From assembly GCA_965217625.1 (NCBI GenBank), contig OZ244557.1, positions 2,756,392 through 2,820,391 of the forward strand: 64,000 nt of DNA, in the 5' to 3' direction. The position numbers and the translations under genes are program-made. This document shows, one piece after another, positions 24,829 through 32,988 of the stretch; the first letter of the stretch is position 1; each line of letters opens with the position of its first letter. The DNA comes from TK10-74A sp965217625. GTDB taxonomy: Bacteria; Chloroflexota; Dehalococcoidia; Bin125. The notes beneath the pieces were generated by a model. The model was not told where the DNA came from. It saw only the letters and a list, made by a program, of their open reading frames with translations, and did not search any database.

Positions 24829-25475
24829 CCGGAACCCTCCAAGAATCTAGTGACGATATCAACCGTCTCATCCCAATAGCGCCGTCCCTCATCGCGCAAG
24901 GACGTGGTGTCCGGTGAGGCCTCCCTGTGGAAGTTCACGCTGAACCGCAGACGCCCTGCGTCTCCGCTCGTTGGATCCATGCTTAGCGTGATTCCGACCC
25001 GGGCATCCTCTCGCTGCGCCTGCAACTGCACACGCGTCGCTGCCCACGGGTCGTTCGGGCCGATTCCTACGACGTGAGCGACCGATCCCTCGGCGAGAAG
25101 CCTTTGACTCGCGCTGCGGACCCGGGCCCGGCGGACCTCGCCACCGAGGTTCCAGCCGTAGGACCCGAGCGCGATGTCTTTCGACTCAAGCATCGATAGG
25201 AAACCCGCGATGCCCCTCATAAATTCATGCCTGACGGGCTTGCGGCCCGACTCATCTGTGAGAATGAAGCGAGGCAAGTCTAGGACGAGTTTGATCTGAC
25301 TCCGGGTGCTCAGGACGGTCGGAGGGTTCTGCGTGTCAGAAATCACAGGCTCGACAAGAAACTCTCCTAGCTCCCGCTCGTCGATGTTTAGCGAGAACGC
25401 GCCTGAATGACTCTTGTCAAGCACCAGGACGATGTCTGCACGACGGTTGCTCACGCGCGGCGCTGGCACAGCCAT
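24825..25475 (-). CDS. Unknown protein (first gene of the island)
   Basis: This is a 216-residue protein with no recognised motif. Predicted beta-rich segments alternate with helices (RRADIVLVLDKSHSG..., WAATRVQLQAQRED..., RLRFSVNFHRE), ending in an amphipathic helix (YWDETVDIVTRFLEGSG). The start ATG 25475 has a GGGGG stretch just upstream. A weak resemblance to the C-terminus of the TIGR04255 family was considered but is not secure. Confidence 0.55.
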   Translation of the reverse strand: MAVPAPRVSNRRADIVLVLDKSHSGAFSLNIDERELGEFLVEPVISDTQNPPTVLSTRSQIKLVLDLPRFILTDESGRKPVRHEFMRGIAGFLSMLESKDIALGSYGWNLGGEVRRARVRSASQRLLAEGSVAHVVGIGPNDPWAATRVQLQAQREDARVGITLSMDPTSGDAGRLRFSVNFHREASPDTTSLRDEGRRYWDETVDIVTRFLEGSG

Positions 25476-25665
25476 CCCCCGTCTGGGTGGTCGCGCAAGC
25501 GAGTGGAGCCCCACGACCGGCTGCGAGTGTAGGGGACCGATGGGGCGAACGGAATCTCGGCGAGCGCCGCCCCTACAACTCCCCGCGATCCGCCCACACT
25601 CGCACACTTCGTCGGCGGACGGGGAGCGGGTGTCCGTATCGATCCGCCGCAGCGGGCGATCACAC

Positions 25666-25839
25666 TCACCTGGACCGAGGCGACGATACGCGAGGGTTCT
25701 TAGGGTCGGGGTGAATCGATCCGGGCGGAATCCGCTCCGGCGACGCGTCGTTCCGCCGCACCCGCCCAAGCGTCTTTCGATCGACCAGCACTTCCATCTT
25801 CACCCAGCGGTCGTCGTCCCGCTTGTCTTTGTCTGCCAC
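25666..25839 (-). CDS. Possible small hypothetical protein
   Basis: A 57-residue basic reading frame starts at GTG 25839 with GGTCGAGGTG upstream. It begins VADKDKRDDDRWVKMEVLVDR. It fills the gap between the three-gene island and the phage block. There is no homology I can recognise; it may be spurious. Confidence 0.28.
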   Translation of the reverse strand: MADKDKRDDDRWVKMEVLVDRKTLGRVRRNDASPERIPPGSIHPDPKNPRVSSPRSR

Positions 25840-25938
25840 GGTGTGCACCTCGACCTTCGGGCCGGGAGAATCGTGCGGATCTGCCGACTCCCTACAGCCA
25901 CGATAAACCGACCGCCACACGCTGTCACCCGACCCCCC

Positions 25939-26634
25939 TCAGCCCGACAGCGCCGCCCCCGCCGACCGCAGCCGGAGCCCCAGCGCCGCGACTTCCGACC
26001 GCAAGTCGGTGACCGCGACGGCGTGCCCCTCGACCGCCGACCAGAGGGCGGCCTCGGCGCCGGCCGGCGCGTCCTCGCCGCGCAGCGACCGCAGCCGCGC
26101 GCCGACCCGCCCGATGAACGCCTCGCTGGGCCACAGCGGCCCCGGGTCCGACTTGCCCGCCGTCAGGTCCGAGTGGTGGTGGATGCCCGGCTGCGCGTCG
26201 TCGCGCGTGCGGCGGGCGGGGATCTCGTGCCGATGGCAGATCTCCGCGACCAGCGATACGGCCCGCGCGATCAGCGCCTCGGGGTAGGGCGTGTCCGCCG
26301 TCGGCTGCACCAGCTCGATGCCGATCGCGTTGAGGTTGGCCCCCTCGTGGTCGGCGCCGGTGCCGGCGTGCCAGGCCCCGTGCCGCTCGGGCACGACGGT
26401 CGCCAGCCGCCCGTCGTGCCCGACGATGTAGTGGATCGACGGGTTGCGGTACGTCGCCCCGTCGGCGGCCTCGTAGCTGAACCGGCTGAGCCAGTTGAGC
26501 GCCGCGTCGAACTCGACGGCGGGTCTGCCCCGCGTGCGCTCGCCGCCGCGGGTGGAGTGCAGTGTGACGCTGCGGATCGCGACGCCCAGCCGGTCGCGGT
26601 AGAAGTTGGCGCTCTCGCGCCGCACGTCGGTCAT
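25939..26634 (-). CDS. N-acetylmuramoyl-L-alanine amidase (phage endolysin)
   Basis: This 231-residue Amidase_2-type enzyme cleaves the bond between MurNAc and L-Ala. Zn ligands fit His in SVTLHST and His/Asp in HHHSD, and the catalytic-region Glu is in NAIGIELVQP. A substrate-binding SIHYIVGHDG block is present. The last 60 residues are helical and may be a short wall-binding or coiled-coil region. It is the last gene of the phage operon, next to holin-like genes. Confidence 0.88.
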   Translation of the reverse strand: MTDVRRESANFYRDRLGVAIRSVTLHSTRGGERTRGRPAVEFDAALNWLSRFSYEAADGATYRNPSIHYIVGHDGRLATVVPERHGAWHAGTGADHEGANLNAIGIELVQPTADTPYPEALIARAVSLVAEICHRHEIPARRTRDDAQPGIHHHSDLTAGKSDPGPLWPSEAFIGRVGARLRSLRGEDAPAGAEAALWSAVEGHAVAVTDLRSEVAALGLRLRSAGAALSG

Positions 26635-26655
26635 CGGGGCAGACCCTTTCCCTGC

Positions 26656-26700
26656 GGTCGGACGGCCAGCGGTCAGACGGCCAGCGGTCAGACGGACAGC
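26656..26700. repeat. Three 15-bp tandem repeats between the holin-like gene and the amidase
   Basis: Units 26656-26670, 26671-26685 and 26686-26700 (core GGTCAGACGGCCAGC) differ by one base each. They lie in the spacer just upstream of the amidase start and could affect translation of the lysis gene. Confidence 0.75.
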
Positions 26701-26716
26701 ATGACGGCCAGGCCGG

Positions 26717-26968
26717 CTACGCCGCCGGGCCGATGTCGCCCGGGGCCGGGTGCTCGACGCCGAGGTCGTGCAGGACCTCGGGGCGGCCGTGGATGTCGCG
26801 CACCCCGACCATCACGATGCCGGCCACCGCCACCACGGTGATCCCGATCGCGCGCAGGTCCTCGGGCAGCGCCGGCGCCGATGCGAGCGTCGAGATGCCG
26901 AGGGCGGCCAGGCCCACGAGCCGGCTGTTCCACTTGCCGATCGCGTTCTTGATGGGTACGGAGGTCAT
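26717..26968 (-). CDS. Putative holin-like membrane protein
   Basis: This 83-residue protein has two likely membrane helices (LVGLAALGISTLASAPAL and IGITVVAVAGIVMVGV) and charged ends, as in class II holins. It overlaps the upstream gene by 4 bp (ATGA), and GGAAGGAAC precedes the ATG. Position next to the amidase supports a lysis role; the family is not recognised by sequence. Confidence 0.55.
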   Translation of the reverse strand: MTSVPIKNAIGKWNSRLVGLAALGISTLASAPALPEDLRAIGITVVAVAGIVMVGVRDIHGRPEVLHDLGVEHPAPGDIGPAA

Positions 26969-27309
26969 GAGACGGTGTTCCTTCCGGGGCCGGGCGCGAC
27001 GCCCGGTCCATGCTGCGGCGCGATCCAGCGATCGGGCCGCGTGCGGTGCGGCGACGGCCGGGCGGCCGCCGTCCGCGGGGTCTTGCTTTGCAGGCAGTCG
27101 TCGAGGGCGCGTTCGGCGGCGGCGAGCCGCGCCTCCAGGTAGCGCAGCCACGGCCCCTGGCCGCGACCCCCGCCCCGGCGCCCGACGCCCGGGCCGGCCG
27201 GCGTGCGGGGCCCGCGCCCCGGCAGGCCGAACAGCCGCATCCACTGGTAGAGCGCGGTGACGAGCCCGGCGATCGCGGTGGCCAGGGCTGCGATGTCGGT
27301 GGCGTCCAT
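26965..27309 (-). CDS. Small membrane/coiled-coil protein of the lysis module
   Basis: This 114-residue protein has an N-terminal membrane helix (IAALATAIAGLVTALYQW), a Gly/Arg-rich linker, a short helix (LEARLAAAERALDDCLQ) and a basic tail. AAGGAAAC precedes the ATG. It is a possible holin partner or spanin-like protein by position. Confidence 0.5.
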   Translation of the reverse strand: MDATDIAALATAIAGLVTALYQWMRLFGLPGRGPRTPAGPGVGRRGGGRGQGPWLRYLEARLAAAERALDDCLQSKTPRTAAARPSPHRTRPDRWIAPQHGPGVAPGPGRNTVS

Positions 27310-27361
27310 GGTCGGTTTCCTTTCGGGTGGCGCGTTGCGGCGCCGCGTGCGGTGACGGGCT

Positions 27362-28486
27362 TCAGGCGAAGCGGGCCGGCGTGGTGCGCTCCGCGATGCG
27401 GCGCAGGGTGTCGGCGGCGTCGGGCGCGGGCGCGCCGAAGGCGCAATCGACGGCGATGGCCTCGCCCGCGTCGGCCCGCACGCGCACCGCCTCCACGCGA
27501 CGGTCGAAGCGCAGTTCCAGGTCGGGCAGGTCGATGCTGACGCGGTCGCCCACCTGCCAGTCGCCGGGGTAGGCGATGGGGCCGGCCGACGGCGCGACGG
27601 CCGCCACCCGCAGCGACTGCCCCGCCCCACGCGCCAGCTCGGCCAGCCCGGCGTCGTGGGCCGCCGCGCGGTCGCCCGCGTCACGGGCGTCCAGGCTCGA
27701 CTCGCGGCGGCCGTGGCCGGCGATGGCGTCCGCGTCGGCCACCAGCTCCACGACGCGGCCGGCCCCGCTGCCGGCGCCCAGCACGTAGACCGCGTTGCGA
27801 CCCTGGGCGCCGCCCTCGCTGTACGACAGCGCCGCCGCCGTGCCCAGGTGCGGCGAGATGATGACCGGCGTGGCCGACGCCGCCGTGCGGTCGCGCGGGG
27901 CGCGCACGCCGAAGCGGATCGCGCCGTCCGGCGCCCGCGACGCCGCGAAGCCCACGTCGCCCAGCGCCGCGATGCGCTCGACCTCCCGCGCCAAGTTGCT
28001 GTAGCGGGCTCGCACCCGCACCGGCGGCCCCAGCGGCGGCCTGTTGGCTGACGCGAGCGTCGCCGCGACCGCGATCGCCCGCGCCGGGTCGGCCGGGCGC
28101 AGCAGGTGCGCGTCGATGTAGTGGCGGATCGCGGTCTCCGCCGGCACGCCGATCTGCTCGTCGTGCGACGCGCCCGCCGGCGGCACGATGACCCGCTGGT
28201 GCAGCCACCACGTCAGGTCGAGCCCGCGCAGCTCCCACGACGGCTCGCGCTCCGGCGCGTAGGCCAGCTCCCGGCTCTGGACCACGCCGCTGAAGTCGAC
28301 CCGGCCGTCCAGTTCGATGTCGATGCCGTCGCCGCACTGCACCGACGCGCCCGCCTCCAGCGGCATCGATAGCCGGAAGCCGCCGCTCGCCGCGAAGCGA
28401 TGCGTCCACTCCAGCTGCGAGAAGGGCAGCACGGCTTGCAGCGCGCCGCGCCGGTCGCGGTGGTAGAGCAGGGCGGTCTCCGGCAT
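27362..28486 (-). CDS. Siphovirus Gp37-like tail-tip protein
   Basis: The 374-residue protein matches the ReqiPepy6 Gp37-like family layout, a baseplate/tail-tip protein of siphoviruses. It starts LLYHRDRRGALQAVLPFSQ and contains the beta-rich WTHRFAASGGFRLSMP, the LDLTWWLHQRVI block and a C-terminal PGDWQVGDRVSIDLPDLEL domain. It sits between the distal-tail gene cluster and the lysis genes as expected. Confidence 0.75.
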   Translation of the reverse strand: MPETALLYHRDRRGALQAVLPFSQLEWTHRFAASGGFRLSMPLEAGASVQCGDGIDIELDGRVDFSGVVQSRELAYAPEREPSWELRGLDLTWWLHQRVIVPPAGASHDEQIGVPAETAIRHYIDAHLLRPADPARAIAVAATLASANRPPLGPPVRVRARYSNLAREVERIAALGDVGFAASRAPDGAIRFGVRAPRDRTAASATPVIISPHLGTAAALSYSEGGAQGRNAVYVLGAGSGAGRVVELVADADAIAGHGRRESSLDARDAGDRAAAHDAGLAELARGAGQSLRVAAVAPSAGPIAYPGDWQVGDRVSIDLPDLELRFDRRVEAVRVRADAGEAIAVDCAFGAPAPDAADTLRRIAERTTPARFA

Positions 28487-28512
28487 CGCTGGGGCTCCCG
28501 TCGCCGCGGCCG

Positions 28513-28860
28513 TCAGGACCGGCCGCCGCGCACGGACTTGGCCAGCCAGCGCGCCATCTTGATGACCTCGTCCGCCGTCGTGGCGTTCTCCGGCTTGGCG
28601 AGGATCGCGTCGACGTCCTTCTCCTCGGGGCTGCGCCGGTCCGGCGCCGGCGGGTCGACGCGGCGCTTCTCCTCGGGCGTGGTGCGCGGATCGGGCCCGG
28701 CGGCGTCGCGCAGCGTGAAGACGACGCTGCCCGCCGTCAGCCCCGCCGAGCGCTCGTAGCGCCGCGCCATCTCCTCGGCGCTCTGCTTGAACGTGCCTTG
28801 CGTCTCCCGCGAGCCCGCGTGGTCGACCCCGTCGACGGTCCAGGTGGCGATCTGCGCCAT
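28513..28860 (-). CDS. Hypothetical phage protein
   Basis: This 115-residue protein starts MAQIATWTVDGVDHAGSRE, followed by a basic/acidic linker (EEKRRVDPPAPDRRSPEEK) and a helical C-terminus. No recognised family. Its position between tail-tip genes suggests a minor structural or assembly role. Confidence 0.5.
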   Translation of the reverse strand: MAQIATWTVDGVDHAGSRETQGTFKQSAEEMARRYERSAGLTAGSVVFTLRDAAGPDPRTTPEEKRRVDPPAPDRRSPEEKDVDAILAKPENATTADEVIKMARWLAKSVRGGRS

Positions 28861-28902
28861 GGCCCTCTCCTCTTCCGTTTCGCTTCGGACCCGCGGGCCC
28901 GC

Positions 28903-29880
28903 CTAGATGAGCTGCATGTAGAGCAGGAACGACCCCGCCAGGTGCTTCGACGGCGTGGCCTGCGACGCCGCCTGCGCGAACTGCCGCGTCACGACCCCGC
29001 CCTGGCCGTCGCTGACGACGAAGCCCATGAAGAGGTGCTGGAAGATGCGGTCGCCGGCGTCGTTGCCGGGGCCGCTCCACTGGTGGTAGCTCGCGCCCCC
29101 GCTCGGATCGACGACCGTGCTGGCGCCGGTGAAGTGCACGAAGGCGTTGTTCCAGCCCGCCTTGACGCCGTGCATCTCGGTCGTGCCGGGCAGATTCCAA
29201 CCGAATTGCAGGTCGCCCGCGCGCGACCCGGACCCCAGCGAGCCCGCGATCACGAAGTAGACGCTGTCCGGCTCGGCGATGAACGTCAGATCGTCGTCGT
29301 CCTGCAGCGTCGTGCTCGACCGGACGCTCTCGTCCGACGTCTTGACGCGCTTCACGAAGCCGCCCGTGTCGCCGCTGTTGGCCGGCGCGGAGTAGGACCG
29401 CAGGTCGGTGATCTGCGCCGGCCCGATGGTGCGCGCCCCCGCCGGCACGGCGATCCGCGCGATCGCCAGTTGGTAGTGCGCCTCCGTCTCGACCAGCGCC
29501 GGGTCCGCGGGCGCGGCCGACGCCGCCCCCGGCACGACCAGCGCGCTCACCCGGCGCGTGTCGGGCGGCCCGCTCGACGTGTTCATGTCGAGCACGACCA
29601 GGTCCTGGCGCGGCTGCGCGGGGTCGGCCGCCGCCACGACCAGCGTGCGCGGCAGCGTGTTGCGGTAGGCGCGCAGCTGCGTCCGCCCCACGAAGGCCCC
29701 GCCCGTGCCCAGCTCGACCGACATCGCCTCGGGCGCCGAGGCCCGCACGGCCAGCGCGTCGTCGATGCCCTGGATGACGCCGCGCTCGCGGATGTAGCCC
29801 AGGTGCTTGGCGAACATCGCCGCGCTGACGGTGCGGTCGCCCTCGGCGAGCTCCTGGAAGGGGAAGGATTCTTCGGCCAT
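28903..29880 (-). CDS. Putative phage baseplate/receptor-region protein
   Basis: This 325-residue protein has an N-terminal helical segment (FPFQELAEGDRTVSAAMFAKHLGYIRERGVI) typical of siphovirus upper-baseplate proteins. The rest is beta-rich, with a C-terminal TIFQHLF-like trimer-type region. It probably contributes to host adsorption. The ATG at 29880 has AAGGAGC upstream. Confidence 0.6.
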   Translation of the reverse strand: MAEESFPFQELAEGDRTVSAAMFAKHLGYIRERGVIQGIDDALAVRASAPEAMSVELGTGGAFVGRTQLRAYRNTLPRTLVVAAADPAQPRQDLVVLDMNTSSGPPDTRRVSALVVPGAASAAPADPALVETEAHYQLAIARIAVPAGARTIGPAQITDLRSYSAPANSGDTGGFVKRVKTSDESVRSSTTLQDDDDLTFIAEPDSVYFVIAGSLGSGSRAGDLQFGWNLPGTTEMHGVKAGWNNAFVHFTGASTVVDPSGGASYHQWSGPGNDAGDRIFQHLFMGFVVSDGQGGVVTRQFAQAASQATPSKHLAGSFLLYMQLI

Positions 29881-29904
29881 GCGCTGCTCCTTATCTTTTG
29901 GTCG

Positions 29905-30819
29905 CTAGATCGCGACGTGGCGCGGGAAGTACGCGTACTCGACGGTCGTCGCCCCCGCCGGGCTCTCCTGCGCGACGGTGATCGTGTTGTCGCCCGGCCC
30001 CAGCGCCCAGAAGCGCGAGCCGCTGCGCAGCGACCCCAGCACGTTGCTCTCGCCGCCCAGGTCGTCGATCAGGTGGGCGGCGGGCGCGTCGGCGGAGCCG
30101 TCGGGCTGCGCCCCGCAGCGCACGCGCAGGCTGACGCCCGGCGGCACGGTCAGCGCGAAGGCCAGCTGTCGCCCCGTCGCGCCGAGGCGGAACTGCGGGT
30201 TGACGCTGGGGCCCGCCAGCCGCAGGACGGGGAAGCTGCGCACGCTGCCGGGGTTGCGCACCCGCGCCTGCGCGCTCGGCAGGTCGCTGCCGAAGCCGGC
30301 CGGGAAGGCCAGCTCCCCGGCGGCGCTGAAGCGCAGCGCCCCGGCCTGCCCGATCCGCAGCCGGCCGACCACACCCGCCGGGTCGTACCAGAACGGGTCC
30401 GGCGCCTCCAGGCTGATCGACTCCAGCGCCTGCGCCCCCCGCTGCCGGCCCGCCGCCCACGAGAGCCCGTGGCGCGGCAGCGCGCGCAGCGCCCGCACCC
30501 GCCCGTCGGCGAGGGTGGCCGTGAGGATGCCCGGCCGCGCGCGCAGGCCGCTGTCGCGCCAGGGCGCGAAGGCCGCCGCCAGCGTCGCCCGGTTGCGCTC
30601 GAAGGCCGCCAGGTCCGCGCCGCGGATCTGCAGGTGCAGCGTCACGATGCGCGGCAGCGCGGGCGCGTGCACCGCGAGACGCTCGTCCCGATCGGGCGTG
30701 CCGGCGGTGCGCAGGGTCGTGTCCGGCGCGCCGTGCCCGGCGACGCCCAGCAGCGTCCAGCGCGGGTCGCGGTCGATGCGCAGCGCCGCGCCGCCGGCGG
30801 GGGTCCAGTCAAGCCGCAC
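29905..30819 (-). CDS. Phage distal tail (Dit-like) protein
   Basis: This 304-residue protein resembles the siphovirus tail-component family. Its segment RTAGTPDRDERLAVHAPALPR is followed by a beta-sandwich and the FWYDPAGVVG/SFPVLRLAG elements seen in Dit-like proteins that join the tail tube to the tip. It follows the tail tape-measure position, as is normal. Confidence 0.65.
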   Translation of the reverse strand: MRLDWTPAGGAALRIDRDPRWTLLGVAGHGAPDTTLRTAGTPDRDERLAVHAPALPRIVTLHLQIRGADLAAFERNRATLAAAFAPWRDSGLRARPGILTATLADGRVRALRALPRHGLSWAAGRQRGAQALESISLEAPDPFWYDPAGVVGRLRIGQAGALRFSAAGELAFPAGFGSDLPSAQARVRNPGSVRSFPVLRLAGPSVNPQFRLGATGRQLAFALTVPPGVSLRVRCGAQPDGSADAPAAHLIDDLGGESNVLGSLRSGSRFWALGPGDNTITVAQESPAGATTVEYAYFPRHVAI

Positions 30820-30846
30820 GGTCCCCTCCTAGTCCAGCAAATTCAG

Positions 30847-31218
30847 CTAATCCAGCGCCCCGGCGAGCTCGGCCCGTTGCCCCAGCTCGGCCAGCGCCAT
30901 CTCGATCCCGGCTTGAATCGCGCGCGGGTGCTCCCGCTCGACGGTGACGTGCAGCGTCCCGATCAGGGGCTGCGCCGCGCCCGCCGCGAGGCCGGCGACC
31001 GGGCCGCCGCCCAGGCGGCCGGCAGTGACCATGCCCGGCCGGCCCGGCGCCGCGAGCGCCGCCTCGATGCGGCGGGCGGCCGTCGCGCCCGGCCCGGCGG
31101 CCGTCGCCCGATCGATCCGGGCCAGCGACTCCCGGATGCGGCGCTCCGCCGCCGCGAGCTCCGCCGGGGGCGCGGCGTCGCCGCCGTGCAGCGTCAGGAC
31201 GGTGTCCTCGATCTCCAT
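30847..31218 (-). CDS. Short tail protein at the tape-measure position (probable tape-measure remnant)
   Basis: Only 123 residues are present where siphoviruses carry a tape measure of many hundred residues. The C-terminus (LIGTLHVTVEREHPRAIQAGIEMALAELGQ) resembles tape-measure C-termini; the rest is an Ala-rich coil. It is either a deletion product or a protein of different function. The start ATG lies 10 bp after the chaperone stop. Confidence 0.5.
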   Translation of the reverse strand: MEIEDTVLTLHGGDAAPPAELAAAERRIRESLARIDRATAAGPGATAARRIEAALAAPGRPGMVTAGRLGGGPVAGLAAGAAQPLIGTLHVTVEREHPRAIQAGIEMALAELGQRAELAGALD

Positions 31219-31227
31219 CGCGCTCTC

Positions 31228-31581
31228 CTAACCGTTGTCGGCATTCGCGCCGGTGGGCTCCCGGCGCACGGCCATGCCCTCGGCGTCCGCCGCCGCATCG
31301 AGGTCCGGCGCCGTCTCGCCCGCCGCGACGGCGAGCCGCCGCAGCGTGCGCTGCTGCTCGGGCAGGCTCTGCCAGGGGAAGGCGGCCGCCTCGATCCGCG
31401 CCAGCTGCTCCGACGCCTCCACGACCTCCAGCGCCGCGACGTAGGCCGCCCACTCGGCTACGGGCATGGCGAGCTGCGCTCGCAGTCCGACGCCGAAGCG
31501 CGCCGCGACTTGCGCCGCCGCGAAGAAGCCCGCGCCGGCGTCGAGAAAGGGACGGGGTCGCCCGCCGGCGTCATCAGGCAC
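31228..31581 (-). CDS. Tail assembly chaperone, frameshifted extension (gpT-like)
   Basis: This frame is read as a C-terminal extension of the upstream chaperone after a -1 slip. Fused residues begin LDAGAGFFAAAQVAARFGVG and continue through WAAYVAALEVVEASEQL to the stop at 31228. The overlap of about 120 bp with the upstream gene and the position before the tape measure are those of lambda G/GT-type chaperones. Confidence 0.65.
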   Translation of the reverse strand: MPDDAGGRPRPFLDAGAGFFAAAQVAARFGVGLRAQLAMPVAEWAAYVAALEVVEASEQLARIEAAAFPWQSLPEQQRTLRRLAVAAGETAPDLDAAADAEGMAVRREPTGANADNG

Positions 31582-31883
31582 TTGACGGCGTCCATCAGAT
31601 GCACGCTGTAGAACGCCACCAGGGACAGCGCCTGCCTCGGGCCCAGCGCGACGCGCAGCTGGGGCGCGATGATCGCCACGATCTGCTGCACGATGGCGTC
31701 GCGCCGCGTGCCGGCGCCGTGCTTCCTGACCAACCGTGAGAACAGATCGCCCAGTTCGAAGGCGTCGCCCAGGGACAGCGCCTCCGGCGCTCGCAGCGGG
31801 TACTCCTCCCCGTCGAGGCGCAGCATCAGGCCCGGCAGGCGTCCCCGGTCGAGGTCGAGCAGGCTGGTGAATGGATCAGGCAT
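31458..31883 (-). CDS. Tail assembly chaperone (gpG-like)
   Basis: This 141-residue helical protein starts MPDPFTSLLDLDRG and has the FELGDLFSRLVRKHG and VALGPRQALSLVAFYSVHLMDAV helices typical of tail chaperones. It ends in a basic out-of-family tail when read without frameshifting. A slippery heptamer lies at 31545-31551. Confidence 0.7.
   Translation of the reverse strand: MPDPFTSLLDLDRGRLPGLMLRLDGEEYPLRAPEALSLGDAFELGDLFSRLVRKHGAGTRRDAIVQQIVAIIAPQLRVALGPRQALSLVAFYSVHLMDAVKCLMTPAGDPVPFSTPARASSRRRKSRRASASDCERSSPCP
31545..31551 (-). other. Programmed -1 frameshift heptamer
   Basis: C-CCT-TTC on the minus strand fits the canonical X-XXY-YYZ rule (CCC TTT C) in the correct frame. After slipping, both tRNAs re-pair and translation joins the downstream frame directly. 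Confidence 0.7.
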
Positions 31884-31953
31884 CGGTGTCTCTCTCTGTG
31901 TGGGTTCTCGGTGCGTCTTCTCTGTGCATCCGCCGCGGACGAGGCCGCGACGG

Positions 31954-32508
31954 TTACGTCTCATAGACCGTGACCCCGAAGCGCTCCGCCGGGCTCGCCG
32001 CTTCCTCGTCGACCAGGGCGCGGAACTCGACCGGCGCCAGGGTTTGCGCGTCCTTCTTGTGCGCCATGCCCAGCTCGCCGGCGAAGTAGCCGCGCGGGAT
32101 GTACGTCTGCCCGCGTTTGCCCGGCCCCTCGGGCGAGCCGGCGCGGAAGAGCAGCGCCCGCTTCGCGACGGCCGCGCCGCGGTAGGCGCCCAGCGTCTCG
32201 GTGGACGGCGGCCCCGCCTCGCGCGACGGCGCGGCGCCGGCCAGCACCGCGCCCAGGCGCGTCAGCGTCGGCTCCGCCAGCGACGCCCGCACCCGCAGCG
32301 ACTCCGCCGTGCGGGTCACGTCCACCGGCCCCGTCTCGTCGTCGACGAACAGCTCCTCAAGCGTCTGCTCGCGCTGCACGCCGACGCCGCCGTCGATCGC
32401 GCCCAGGTCGGCCCAGCCGGCCGCCGTGGGGTCGGCGCCGATGGCGGGCATCGCCGTGCCCGCGTCGTGGAGGTAGAGCCGGCCCGAGCCGACCAGGAGC
32501 TTCACCAT
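31954..32508 (-). CDS. Phage major tail protein
   Basis: This 184-residue beta-rich protein (MVKLLVGSGRLYLHDAG, VQREQTLEELFVDDETGPVDV, GKRGQTYIPRGYFAGELGM) has the length and position of the tail-tube subunit between the tail-completion gene and the chaperones. Assigned mainly by synteny. Confidence 0.62.
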   Translation of the reverse strand: MVKLLVGSGRLYLHDAGTAMPAIGADPTAAGWADLGAIDGGVGVQREQTLEELFVDDETGPVDVTRTAESLRVRASLAEPTLTRLGAVLAGAAPSREAGPPSTETLGAYRGAAVAKRALLFRAGSPEGPGKRGQTYIPRGYFAGELGMAHKKDAQTLAPVEFRALVDEEAASPAERFGVTVYET

Positions 32509-32518
32509 GGGAGTGCCC

Positions 32519-32986
32519 TCACTTTCCGGTCGTGTCGTCGTCGGCGATGTCGGCGGTGTTGTCGGCGGTGTTATCAGCAGTGGCGACGCGCAGCGTCGCG
32601 CGGACGAACGCCTCGCCGGTCTCGGCGTCGCGCAGCAACGACGGCCCGCCCTCCTCGACGGCCCAGAGCAGATGCGCCCCGGCGACGTCGAGGCCGCCCA
32701 CGTTGGCGGCGGCGCGCAGCGCCCGCCACAGCGTCGCCGCGCGATGCGGGCCGCCCGGCCCATGCCCGCCCCAGCAGCGCAGCTCGACCTCGACATCGCT
32801 GATCGGCAGGTCGGGATGCGCCCGGCCGCCGCTCAGCCGCGCGCTGATCGACGCCCCCAGCGGCGCCGCCGGCTGCCCGCCGCGCGGCCCCGGCGGCCGC
32901 TCGCCGCCGAAGACGCGGCCGGACGTCAGCCGCGCGATCTCGGCGTCGGCGCGCAGGTGGACCAGCAGCGTCGCCAGCGGATCCAC
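32519..32986 (-). CDS. Phage tail completion/minor tail protein
   Basis: This 155-residue protein has the layout of DUF3168-like tail terminators (MDPLATLLVHLRADAEIARL...). The C-terminus holds a short TADN repeat encoded by 12-bp tandem DNA repeats. It overlaps none of its neighbours but is closely packed. Function is assigned by position. Confidence 0.58.
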   Translation of the reverse strand: MDPLATLLVHLRADAEIARLTSGRVFGGERPPGPRGGQPAAPLGASISARLSGGRAHPDLPISDVEVELRCWGGHGPGGPHRAATLWRALRAAANVGGLDVAGAHLLWAVEEGGPSLLRDAETGEAFVRATLRVATADNTADNTADIADDDTTGK

Positions 32987-32988
32987 GG

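Noticed and set aside
26965..27684. Long extension of the lysis-module gene upstream to 27684
   Set aside because: The added part is read antisense-like through the 3' end of the tail-tip gene in another frame; ATG 27309 with AAGGAAAC upstream is the better start.
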